From Anisus vortex (Eukaryota > Mollusca > Gastropoda > Planorbidae): DNA of 64,000 nucleotides. This document shows, in pieces, positions 41,960-51,270 of this stretch. The notes under the pieces were generated by a model. That model did no database searches, was not told the origin of the DNA, and worked only from the letters and a program-made list of their open reading frames with translations. How positions within the stretch are numbered: position 1 is the first letter of the stretch; each line of letters starts with the position of its first letter. The DNA lies in NCBI GenBank assembly GCA_949126835.1, contig OX421497.1, positions 4,147,024-4,211,023 on the forward strand. The letters are read 5' to 3'. Position numbers and translations under genes: made by a program.

Positions 41960-42555
41960 TTTGTATAGCACTGCCAACAAACATAATGTAAGCTCAGAGC
42001 GCGTTTAACATACAACTAAGAATACGGATATTACCCTAGCCCAGGCGACAGAGCTAAATTGATGATTAAAAAAGACAAAACAAATACATGTAGCATTAAC
42101 CGACCCAACCCATAAATAAGACAGTAAGTTTCTAAAGCATGTTAAATGTTATCTAAGGTAAATATTGAAATAATGAGTTTTTAAGTTCTGTTTGAAAGTA
42201 ACAGTAGAGCTTGTTCGCCTCAGTTGAATGGGAAGTTGATTCCACACCTTCGGACCGGATACTGAGAAGGCTCTAAGGCCAACGGTCGTCAGAGAGAAAC
42301 GGGGCTCTTCCAGAAGCGATGAGTTTGCAGAACGAAGTGTTCTTTGCGGGACATAAGGTGTGATTAGTGCCTTGAGATAGGACGGAAACTCGTTATTAAA
42401 AATGCACTGATGGCAAAGTAGCGTCACTTTATACTCAATTCTGGCTTTCACGGGGAGCCAGTGGAGCGAGCGTAGAAGGGCAGTTCCCGAGTCTCTTTTA
42501 GACCTGCACATAACCAAACGCGCAGTACTGTTTTGTATTCGCTGTAGCCACAATC
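41926..42555 (-). mobile_element. LINE 3' part with reverse transcriptase C-terminus (LINE family 4)
   Basis: The minus-strand frame 42149-42553 (134 codons) begins inside the RT thumb (MWLQRIQNSTARLV...LHWLPVKARIEYK) and ends FKQNLKTHYFNIYLR. The 3' UTR contains AGCTTACATTATGTTTGTTG and ends in (ATT)n at 41926-41959. It inserted in TATC-rich DNA. Related copies lie at 57342-57792 and 61545-62100. Confidence 0.9.
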
Positions 42556-42905
42556 ACCAATTAGTCATCTATAAAACATATTTCATCAAACATCTATTTA
42601 TCAATCAATAATCTTTCATTTATTCACTATCACCTATTAATCATCTATAAATTATCTCTCATCAAACATCTATCTATCAATCAATCATCTATCATTTATC
42701 CACTATCACCTATTAATCATTTATAAATCATCTCTCATCAGTCATCTATCGCTCTAATTGTCTGTCTGTATATCTGTCTTTCTCTTGGTCTATCTATATA
42801 TCTTTCCGTCTATCTGACTATTATTCCTTTCTTTCATCTTCTTTCTCGCTCTCTTACTCTCATTCTCTATCTGCCTATCCTTGCTTTCTTTCATCTTTTC
42901 TCTCT
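42556..42905. repeat. Degenerate TATC/TCAT low-complexity tract
   Basis: Decayed tetranucleotide repeats continuing the tract on the other side of the LINE; two near-identical stretches (TCAAACATCTA...CACTATCACC) sit near 42585 and 42660. Confidence 0.65.
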
Positions 42906-42952
42906 CACTCTTTTTCTTTCTTTGTTTTTATCGCTGCCAGTCTCTCGGTTAA

Positions 42953-43025
42953 CCCTTACAGTCCCGGGCGCGTATATAGCGGAACTGAAGGCAGCATAGA
43001 TAGAAGTAGGTCGGTACGGGAAGGG
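42953..43025 (+). mobile_element. 73-bp TTAA-flanked micro-element, copy 3
   Basis: Exactly 73 bp between TTAA (42949-42952) and TTAA (43026-43029). Same orientation and nearly the same sequence as copy 2. Confidence 0.9.
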
Positions 43026-43480
43026 TTAATATTATCTCTATTCCTCTCTTTTTGGTGTGCATTTGAACGGTGTGTTCAAAAGGGTAATAGAGGCGTATTT
43101 CAAATAGAAACGATAATTTACGCTGGGTAAATTTAAGGACAATATATACTGAATACTCGACCAATTAAAACCCCACTCGCCACTCGGTAACCTAAGACCT
43201 CTACAGGGCCGGCTCTAGGGTTTCTGGCGCCCTAGGCGAAAACAAATTTTGTGCCCTCATTAAAGTGCCTTCGGCGAGGTCTGCCGGGTATGGAACTTTG
43301 AAAATGTGTTTTTGTTAATAATTGTTATAGCCCAACAAATAATTTAACTTTATAACCTTTGAATGATGACTGTGAAATGTAAATAAAACAGTTGAATGAA
43401 AATAACAATGGCTTTGCATTATAGATTAATAATTAGAAATCTAAATTTTTTCTTAGAAAAATTACATAACACATTTTTAC

Positions 43481-43482
<2 letters not shown>

Positions 43483-43511
<29 letters not shown>
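43483..43511. repeat. (TA)n microsatellite
   Basis: About 14 TA units inside the hAT remnant. Confidence 0.9.
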
Positions 43512-43513
<2 letters not shown>

Positions 43514-43734
43514 GTTTATAGGTTTTACACCTGCATTATGTACTTTTCTCTTAATTACAAACCGAATTTTTTTTTCTGTTTTTATAACACTTAAAAAAAT
43601 ACACAAAAAAAGACTTGATATTGCTTGATATTGGATTATTGTTTTCTTTACTACGGTCCAAAAGTCACTTTTAAATACTGATCACCAGTATTTATACTCA
43701 AGACTAAAACCCAAAAGATACTTATCTTGCTTTC

Positions 43735-44620
43735 TGCTTAACAAATTCTTGTTTGAGGGCTTTTGAGTCTAACTGTCTTGCTAACTCACTTTCAATGGAA
43801 AGTGTTAATAGACCCGCAAGTCTCCTGACACTCACATTGTACTACGCAGATAGGTTTTAAATAGTTTAAATTTTGAAAAACTTCGTTCAGCACTAGCTAC
43901 GGAAAGTGGCAACGTAAACGAAATACGAAGGGCTACACAAATGATAAAAAATCCATTTTCAAGATTCTGTTGGTAAATGTAGTTTAGGACTTCTTCGGGG
44001 TTTAATACTGAGCCATGGAAATGATGAGAAATTGCTCAAAGTTCAGAACACTGTCGTACAGCAGCATTGTCAAATTTATTCCAACCTTCATCTTTTTCAA
44101 TCGTTAATGTTTTTCCCAAGTTTTTGCACATCGACTTAACTTCTGATGGAGTCTTGTTTTTAAGGTCAGGAATGTTGTACAAAAATACTAAGACACCAGG
44201 TAGGCCTACTTTATTTAACTGGGAAAATCTTTATTTTACCGCATAAACAGCTGTGTCTAAAGCAGCAACATAAAAGTGGATATTGAAACTTTCTGAGGGG
44301 TCACCTGCAATATTTACTGATTCATCTGTTGATCAACTATGCTCTTTTTTGCAATTCAGACCATCTCTTTCTCAAATACTGGTTGTACTCCCTGCAACTT
44401 CTTATGCTACTTCATTAGCATCAACCAGAACTCTATTGAACTCTAAATCACTTCTAGCTGTAACCAAATACTCTTCGTTTTTTTTTCAGGTTTCTAACTG
44501 CTCTCTGGAGACTCAAGTCATTTTCTTGTTGTTTCTTATAGTTATGTTCAAATGAAACAAAATGTTGTGCTATGTGACAAGTGAGATATTTGTAAGTAAC
44601 CCAAGTGCTTCTATCTTCGC
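43735..44620 (-). pseudogene. Decayed hAT transposase, C-terminal part
   Basis: On the minus strand the hAT dimerisation signature is readable: ALRISFTLPLSVASAERSFS followed by KFKLFKTYLRSTM. A stop and frameshift follow, and in another frame RLAGLLTLSIESELA. Upstream pieces such as FNIHFYVAALDTAVYAVK, DLKNKTPSEV and EKDEGWNKFDNAAVRQCSEL are separated by stops. It is similar in style to ZMYM1-like hAT proteins. The catalytic activity must be lost. A further piece (SYENEYIKSPNHVCDALEEI) lies at about 47020-47110 beyond the LINE insertion. Confidence 0.8.
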
Positions 44621-44630
44621 AATACTGCCA

Positions 44631-45953
44631 CTAGATCCAATTATCAATGGCATCATTCCGCCTCGCGACACGATGGTGCATCACCGTGGTTCGAGGTTGC
44701 ACTTCCTCGTGTGGCTGAGCAGGCCTATCCTTGAGTGACAGTCTTTTTTTACAGCCTTTGCACACGTGTTCCGTGAATCCTATTTTCTTCGCTTTTCTTC
44801 TAGCCCTTTTATTTATGGTCTCCTCCATTCTACTTTCCTCTGCCATTTGAACCCCTTTCCTGACAGCAGTGCGCCAGGTGGACCGATCCTCTGCCTTCTC
44901 CTCCCAGTCACTTGTACTTTTTCTGGCTGCTCTCATGTCCCTCATGCAGACATCTATATAGCGGAGTCGTGGGCGACCTGTTTTCCTCTTTCCAGATGCC
45001 AATTCTCCATAGAGAAGGTCCTTAGGGATTCTGCCTGGACTCATTCTTCTTACATGTCCTAGCCATCTTAGGCGTCTTTCACTGAGGACTGCGAACATGC
45101 TTTGGGCGCTGGCGCGCGTCAGTACTTCACTATTAGGGACTTTGTCCTGCCATTTAATGCCAAGGACGCGACGCAGACACCTCAGGTGGAAGCTATTTAG
45201 CTTGCGCTCATGGGACGCATAGGTTGTCCATGATTCACTTCCATAAAACAGCGTGCTGATGACGCAGGCCTGGTAGACACATAGTTTGGTCCTTTCTGTC
45301 AGCTTGGTGTTTTCCCAAACCCGTTTACTAAGTTTAGCCATTGTGGCAGCTGCCTTGCCAATTCTGCTATTTAATTCATCCTCTATGGACAATGAGCTGG
45401 AAATCTTGGACCCCAAGTAGGTGAAGCAGTCCACAACATCCAAGTTTTCGTTTTCTATAGTAATGGTAGGAACGGAGCATGTGTCTTGGGCCATGATATT
45501 TGTCTTCTTTATGCTCACCTGCAGGCCGAACTCTTTGCAGGCGTTGGCGAAGCTTGACACATGCGTTTTGGTTTTGGCTCGGAGACGGGCAGTGTTGAAA
45601 AGTCCTCCATCGGCTCTGTTGTGTAACCAGATTCCATCACTACTATCCTTGAAGGCGTATCGGAGCAGTATAGAGAAGAATATTGCGAACAGTGTTGGTG
45701 CAAGTACACAGCCTTGCTTTACTCCGCTGCTGACTGTGAAGGCTTCAGAGGTGGCTCCGTTAAAGTGCACTGTGCCCTGCATGTTATCATGGAAGAATGT
45801 GTAATTTGTTTCTTTCAGTGAGCCGCTGTCTGGGAGCCTAGTCTCCTGAAGGCAGGCGATGTCATTTTTTAGTCTGTCGAGTTCTCTGTCGATGATGCTT
45901 GTCTTCCGCATGTCGTTGATGGACTGCAGGTCAGTTATGATGCCGGGACACAT
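44631..45953 (-). CDS. Internally deleted LINE polyprotein, 440 aa (inactive EN-RT remnant)
   Basis: The frame begins with an endonuclease N-terminal piece (residues 30-55, ACLQETRLPDSG...). It then jumps to the RT palm (TSEAFTVSSGVKQGCVLAP, residues about 68-87). Next comes the thumb and C-terminal part, with ISTLFYGSESWT, HLRCLRRVLGI, RRLRWLGHVRRM and GKRKTGRPRLRYIDV, and a Cys-containing tail (HVCKGCKKR). The rest of the endonuclease and the [FY]ADD catalytic segment, expected between the palm and CKEFGLQVSIKKT, are missing. The protein therefore cannot reverse transcribe, yet the frame remained open through both deletions. The stop codon comes from the target-site flank. Confidence 0.85.
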   Translation of the reverse strand: MCPGIITDLQSINDMRKTSIIDRELDRLKNDIACLQETRLPDSGSLKETNYTFFHDNMQGTVHFNGATSEAFTVSSGVKQGCVLAPTLFAIFFSILLRYAFKDSSDGIWLHNRADGGLFNTARLRAKTKTHVSSFANACKEFGLQVSIKKTNIMAQDTCSVPTITIENENLDVVDCFTYLGSKISSSLSIEDELNSRIGKAAATMAKLSKRVWENTKLTERTKLCVYQACVISTLFYGSESWTTYASHERKLNSFHLRCLRRVLGIKWQDKVPNSEVLTRASAQSMFAVLSERRLRWLGHVRRMSPGRIPKDLLYGELASGKRKTGRPRLRYIDVCMRDMRAARKSTSDWEEKAEDRSTWRTAVRKGVQMAEESRMEETINKRARRKAKKIGFTEHVCKGCKKRLSLKDRPAQPHEEVQPRTTVMHHRVARRNDAIDNWI

Positions 45954-47011
45954 AGTCCTAATGTTCCAGCTTGCAATTCAAAGAGCTGGAGTCATCTTTT
46001 TCTTTTTCGTATTTCCTGGTGCAGGGCTTTTTGGCCCACTTGTTGAGCTGGTGCTCTAATCTCCACGCACCCAGTGGAGAAGGCAGGCCATGACGGGATA
46101 GCACCTATTTGACTAGGGGTTGCCCAGTTTAAGGCGGGCGGTAGCTGTCCAGTGAAACTTGTTAGTCTCTCCCACCGTCGGAAGCAACCCCTGGCGCCCA
46201 GCTCTACGTCAATTGAGCTTTGGCTTAGAACCGGTAGACTGCTGCTTTGCCGACACCTTGCGGCGACGCTGGAGTGTCCTCTCTAGAGGTGATGCAAGCC
46301 TGGGCGGGTGATGTATGGAGAATTAGCTGTAGCCCAAACAGCAGATCCCCTTCTCCACGTTACTGGTGTAACCAAGGGAGCGACTTGCGTCGATGCAGCT
46401 TGGCGCCAATGACGTCGCAGGAGAAGCCGGAATGTAGATAGCTTTTTATATACAGACCGCCTGTAGGTACTCCGTTTCCTGATTTTCTGTCGGGGTTTAC
46501 TCCCTTAGCCTTTCCCGGGTAACGGGTGTGGCCGTAAGGCATCGGAGGTTTGGAGTCAGAGTTGCCTTCTCCCAGATCAGGAGTGTGCAACATTTTTCTG
46601 CTTTGGGCCGCATATGAAATTTTATACATCTTGGCGGGCCACACAGTCTAAAAATTTATTTGCATTATCAATGCAACGAATTAAAAGAAATACAGTTAGA
46701 AGCTCTTCGGGGACCAAACTAAAAGGCTTGGCGGGCCGTTATGTGGCCCGCGGGCCGCCTGTTGCACACCCTAGTCCTAGATGAACTACCAACAAAGGTT
46801 AACGAGCCTCATCTACCCGAAGCGACTGGTTTTAAGGCGCCAGTGAACTGCCTTCGCCCCTTCTCCTGTTAGTAGAGAATTAAGCCACACGTGAAGGCCA
46901 GGAGTTGGACTTTAGTTGACAGAGGCATTATGAGACGCGGGCCTTTTAGAGCATTTCTAGAGGAGTGGGTGCTTATCTCCCAGTCCCGCCCTGGCATTAC
47001 CAACCTTGGAC
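44644..47011 (-). mobile_element. 2.4-kb internally deleted non-LTR retrotransposon (LINE family 5)
   Basis: The flanks CTAGATCCAATTA (44631-44643) and CTAGATTCAATTA (47012-47024) form a 13-bp target duplication with one change. The 5' kilobase (46000-47011) is non-coding and the 440-codon frame occupies the 3' half. It inserted in the hAT transposase of the host element and itself contains a hAT MITE (46578-46774). Confidence 0.83.
46578..46774. mobile_element. 197-bp hAT-type MITE nested in the LINE
   Basis: Left end CAGGAGTGTGCAAC, reversed right end CTAGGGTGTGCAAC. The flanks TCCCAGAT (46570-46577) and TCCTAGAT (46775-46782) match in 7 of 8 bases. The body has GGGCCGC and CGCGGGCCGCC near the ends. 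Confidence 0.83.
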
Positions 47012-47509
47012 CTAGATTCAATTAGTGTCTTCAGAAATCTCTTCCAAAGCATCACAAACATGATTAGGGGATTTAATGTACTCGTTTTCGTAACTAACAG
47101 TCTGAAAATGCACAAAAAACAACAACTTTACTGCCAACGCAGTCACGAACTGACTTGAAGGTCACGGTCACGTTACTTCAGTCACTTCACTATGATATTC
47201 CGCCACAGGATCGCATCTAGGGCCTAGGGTGTGGCCGGGAGAAGAGGGGTTGACTTTTTGCACTCCGTTACGCACAGCGAGGTAGCCAAACTAAGTAGGC
47301 TACTGTTAGGGCATACTTTCTTATTTTCTAAGACAACTTAAATTAAATAACCTTCGCCTTTCATTACCTAGTAATTCATCTGCCTATGCTAGCAGCGCAC
47401 AGAAGCACTAAAATTGAATATAGTTTATATTTTTAAATCCCCAAATTAAAAAAAATTCTCAATTTTGCTCCACCCTCTAGTTTGCCTATATGGATGAGCC
47501 AGCCCTGGA

Positions 47510-47730
47510 CCTCTCTACACACCAACAAGGGCGCCAACTACAACACATATTTATGTAAATAAGAGAGAGTTACTTTATACGACTCTGTGAGGAAGCAGAT
47601 GATACAAGAATCAAAATGTTACATCTACTTATACATATGCACAACAATCTCTAGCCCATGGCTGCTTGGCTATACGAAAAACATATAATCGATATGTGAA
47701 TAAACAATCTCTAACTCTTAGCTGCATTGA
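47510..47730. repeat. Degenerate ~60-bp repeat (ACAATCTCTAACCCATAGCTG), left part
   Basis: ACAATCTCTAGCCCATGGCTG (about 47643) and ACAATCTCTAACTCTTAGCTG (about 47703). Matching units continue at 48660-48760 on the far side of two inserted MITEs. Confidence 0.55.
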
Positions 47731-48353
47731 CAAGTCTTAATGAGGTGTGACCTTTTCAAATGGAAGAGATCATGAACTTTCGGTGACATTTCCCGCCATT
47801 TTCGTAAACAAAAACAATGCATTTGGTGGTGTTTGACAATTGATTTCAACTTCTACGACCAGTTCTGTTCTTTTAGAAATATACAAAGGCTACTGGTAAA
47901 AGATTAGTTATGAGGAATCCGTTTTTAACATTAAAATTGAGTAGGCGATAATGAATACTCAAAGTGTTTGTCGCGTTAAGTTTAATTTAGCTTTGTTTAT
48001 AAAATAAATTAGTCAAGAGTTGCGTCCTTGGTTATAAAAAAAAAAAAAACAATGCGTAGATTCATAAAAAAAAGAAAAAAAAAGTAACGAAAATTCTTTT
48101 GCATCAAGCAATTAGTTTGGGATTATAAATTTTAATAGGTGATTCTTCAAATCTGACATTTACAATCCAACGTTTTCTTTTGGCAACATCTTTTGGAAAT
48201 GAAATAAAATTGAATCATCGACATCTTTTCTTACAACCGATAGGCTAACTCAGTACACAGACATGTTTCGAATCGAATTATCGAATGGGACCGAAATGTT
48301 TTTCTCTTCGACCTTTTATGCATGCATACATGCATAATCGTTAAGACTTGTCA
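47730..48353. mobile_element. TIR element, family B, copy 2 (inverted relative to copy 1)
   Basis: Left TTGACAAGTCTTAATGAGG, right end complement of TTGACAAGTCTTAACG. The body matches 37908-38667 in reverse (GCGTCCTTGGTTATAAA; CATCAAGCAATTAGTTTGGG; GGAATCCGTTTTTAACATTA) without the LINE tail. Confidence 0.8.
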
Positions 48354-48377
48354 ATTACTATACAAAAAAAATGTCTA

Positions 48378-48636
48378 ATCAAAGACTATAATAAGATGGA
48401 CCGCTTGCTCTATTTGTAGAGCTTATATGACTTCTACGCTCCTACGATTGCATTAAAGGTTTCCGCTGTATACAACTTTCTATTTCAATCTTAATTTTCC
48501 ATTGAGAAAATCATAGCGAATTTTCTAAACCGGAAATCTGGAGGACTTAGTGCGATCGAAAATAGCGAAACTAAGTGTTTCAAGTTATCAGAAATATCAA
48601 AGCAAGCGGTCCATCTTATTATCGTCTTTGGACTAT
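48378..48636. mobile_element. Palindromic MITE, family A, short copy
   Basis: CAAAGACTATAATAAGATGG at the left and its complement CCATCTTATTATCGTCTTTG at the right, about 259 bp. It corresponds to one half of the longer copies. Confidence 0.82.
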
Positions 48637-48659
48637 CCTACATCTGCATAATTATACAG

Positions 48660-49530
48660 AACAAGACAATGTCTAACTCGTAGCTGCATAGCTATATAAG
48701 AAAATCTCTAACCCATAGTTGAATAGACAAGACAATCTGATAGTTGCCATGCCGACTTATAAAATAATATCTCTAAAACATACTACTACGAACGGGGAAT
48801 ATTTGGGGAAACTAGGAGTAGTTATTTTTAGATCAGAATTCTAAGAAACGTCTTCTCATAATTCATAATACGCCACCCCAATCCCCCCCCCCCCTTCGCT
48901 CCCCTCGAACTGTGACACAACCGAACCGTGTCTGCAGCATAAAACGTAGGATTAGACACTGTCTCTCTAGATATCTCTTTTTTCCTTCTCCCTCCGTCTC
49001 TCTTTCTTTTTAGAATTCGATCTCTCCCTGTCTCTCCCTGATCGTGTGTTTACCGACAGACAAACCCTACCTACGTACGCATTCATAAACACGACAAAAA
49101 AAAAAAAAAAAGAAGGGGTGAGAGGTGAAGGTCACGACCTCGTTGTTCTACTCCAGCATAGCTGTAAGACTGTCCCCCCCCCCTCCCCACCCTCTCTCTC
49201 GTGAACGCGTCTTAGAGGTGATAAAAATAGACTCACGCAATCCCACGCTAATACATTTTTAATCGTTTTTTTTCAACAATAAGTAAGCTTAATAACAGAT
49301 GCAGAAATGTAACCTAATAATAACAATAATAATACGCAAGTTTATTTTATTGGAGGGCGAAATGTTAACAATATCTCCGTGGGGAAATAGTGGAATGGCA
49401 CTTTTTATGACTGCCTGTAACTCAAGCTCAGATGCACTGTTCCGCTTAAGCTCTGTTTGCCCTTCGACCCTGCCCCCCCCCCGACCTTTTTTGACTCTTC
49501 AACCCGTCTTTTCTTAACACCGCTGTACCA
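48660..49530. other. Degenerate repeat remainder, then intergenic DNA
   Basis: 48660-48760 continues the roughly 60-bp degenerate repeat. The rest has C runs (48884-48893, 49174-49182), a 17-base A run near 49097 and no recognisable gene. Confidence 0.4.
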
Positions 49531-49532
49531 AA

Positions 49533-49840
49533 AGGGGGCATGGTGGCCGAGCGGCAGCGCGTTCGACTGGCGAACCGGATGTCCTGGGTTCGAATCCTGG
49601 TGTAGGCTAGGATTCCCCCCCTCCCCTCTCCAAGAACGGAGGGTGTCCCTGATTCTACCCAGCTCAGATGGCTATCTAAAAGTAACCTGACCTTGGTTAG
49701 GTTAAAGTAAAGGTGATTGTGCTGGCCACACAATCACCTAGTATGCAGTGGCCACAGAAACTAATTATCCCACTGCTTCACGTGCTTAGAGTCTATGATC
49801 AATTTGGTCCGAATGGTAGTTTACTTTATTGTATCAAAAG
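49533..49840 (+). repeat. tRNA-derived SINE, family A, with intact Pol III boxes
   Basis: A box TGGCCGAGCGG (49544-49554) and B box GGTTCGAATCC (49587-49597) both match the tRNA gene consensus. The body is GGAGGGTGTCCCTGATTCTA, GTAAAGGTGATTGTGCTGGC and CACTGCTTCACGTGC. This is the best-preserved SINE head in the window. The anticodon arm region does not fold as a functional tRNA. Confidence 0.87.
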
Positions 49841-49953
49841 TTATTTAAAAAAGTTCAAATTCAAATCATGGTTCCTTTTTTGAACTCAGAATTTCATCGA
49901 GGCACAATTTTGTAAAAATATCGTTTTTGAGACTAGCCCGGGTGCTGTAGAAA

Positions 49954-50152
49954 CAAGGATCGGCAACCTACGGCAACGCGTGCCAGACTCGGCACGCAGA
50001 GCGGTATTAAATGGCACGCAAAAGGCCACAACAAAGGAAAATTATAATCTCTTCTACAAGAAAAGAGAAGGATGACATTAAGGATGTTGGGACGCTGCAA
50101 GATTTAGAAATGCTACTTCGGCACACTATTATCTAAAGGTTGCCGACCCCTG
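49954..50152. mobile_element. ~199-bp hAT-type MITE
   Basis: CAAGGATCGGCAACCTACGG at the left and, reversed, CAGGGGTCGGCAACCTTTAG at the right. Flanks CTGTAGAA and CTGTGGAA (7/8, with one extra A at the left). Confidence 0.75.
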
Positions 50153-50164
50153 CTGTGGAACATA

Positions 50165-50400
50165 TTATACTAGGGATCGGAAACCTAAGGCACGCGTACC
50201 ATACTTGGCACGCAGAGCGATTTTCAATGGCACGCGCAATACTTCCACGAGGTGTTTTATTGATAAAAAAGACAACAACATTTTTCGGTTCTGAACAAGG
50301 AAAACTGACTGTTGAAGCCGATGTTTCTGAATGACATAGTGAACCATTTCAGTGAGTTGAACAAGGAACATTGGAATGGATTTGCATTGAAACTAGACAT
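50165..50400. mobile_element. Second copy of the same hAT MITE family, left end only
   Basis: TAGGGATCGGAAACCTAAGG, CACGCGTACCATACTTGGC and GGCACGCAGAGCGATTT repeat the first 60 bp of the neighbour at 49954. No right end was found, so it is truncated. Confidence 0.6.
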
Positions 50401-50554
50401 ATTGTGTCGTGAAATCAATTTCAAAACACAACTATATTTTACATTCCCATATTAAGGCATATATCAAAGCGGAGTTTTCTAATCAAAGGCAAGACTTTCA
50501 AATTGATGTACTCATTTTTTCATACCACATCAACCTAACTGGTTTGATCTAACT

Positions 50555-51072
50555 TAGGGTTACCAGCCATGTCTAGCTGGGACCTCGTCGGGACACTCTG
50601 AGATGGGGGTGTAAAAATGAAGTAAAAATGTGTTTGATATAATTACTTTTTATTTAGAACACAATTATGTTGAACCTGTTGCTGCAGAAGTAGTTGGTGA
50701 ACCATTTTTTTTTTGGAAGATTTCACCTTTTTCAGCAAGTCTTTTTCCCTTTTACGTATGTATAAAACTCCATGCAAGTCAGTCTAATATTTTCTCGAAT
50801 GATGTCGCTAGATCTAGAAGGTGCTTGCATCGTCGATACAGGATACACAACATGTAACGCTATCTGCGAAACGACCGTGTCAACATAAACATGTTGACAT
50901 AAATAAACTAACTGAGGCTGCATTTGCATACTGCGCTGACAGATGGCGTTACTTCAGTACTTGAACCAAGCTCGTAACACTAACAGTATTTTGCAAAATC
51001 TTGTCGGGATGTCGGGACAAGAAGGTCCATAACGGTGACGGTCCCGATATATCGGGACGGATGGCAACCCTA
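50555..51072. mobile_element. 518-bp hAT-type MITE with 8-bp target duplication (7/8)
   Basis: TAGGGTTACCAGCCATG at the left and, reversed, TAGGGTTGCCATCCG at the right. The flanks are ATCTAACT (50547-50554) and ATCTTACT (51073-51080). Subterminal GGGACCTCGTCGGGACA and CCCGATATATCGGGAC are further inverted words. Confidence 0.82.
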
Positions 51073-51270
51073 ATCTTACTATACTATAACCTTCTTAGAT
51101 GTGGATCTCTTCTTAAGTGCAGGGATATTGCTGATTTTAGAATGCAGCAAGTTGAATTTTAAACATTTTAAAAATGGTTATCCAAATGTGGCCATTTGCT
51201 AAAAAAATCTGGAAAGAAGCTGTTTAGGAAAGTCATCTGCTATTTTTAACTGCTAGGCATTCGCTTTTTA

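Larger units (their letters stand above)
43204..47507 (-). mobile_element. 4.3-kb hAT transposon remnant hosting nested insertions
   Basis: Left end CAGGGCCGGCTCTAGG, reversed right end CAGGGCTGGCTC. The flanks GACCTCTA (43196-43203) and GACCTCTC (47508-47515) agree in 7 of 8 bases. Inside, the minus strand still shows hAT transposase pieces (43735-44620 and 47020-47110). A LINE (44644-47011) splits it. Confidence 0.83.

Noticed and set aside
45421..45804. 127-codon plus-strand frame
   Set aside because: Antisense shadow of the 440-codon LINE frame.
49533..49610. Possible true tRNA gene
   Set aside because: Pol III boxes are good, but the acceptor and anticodon stems do not pair and the sequence continues into a SINE body shared by several other copies.
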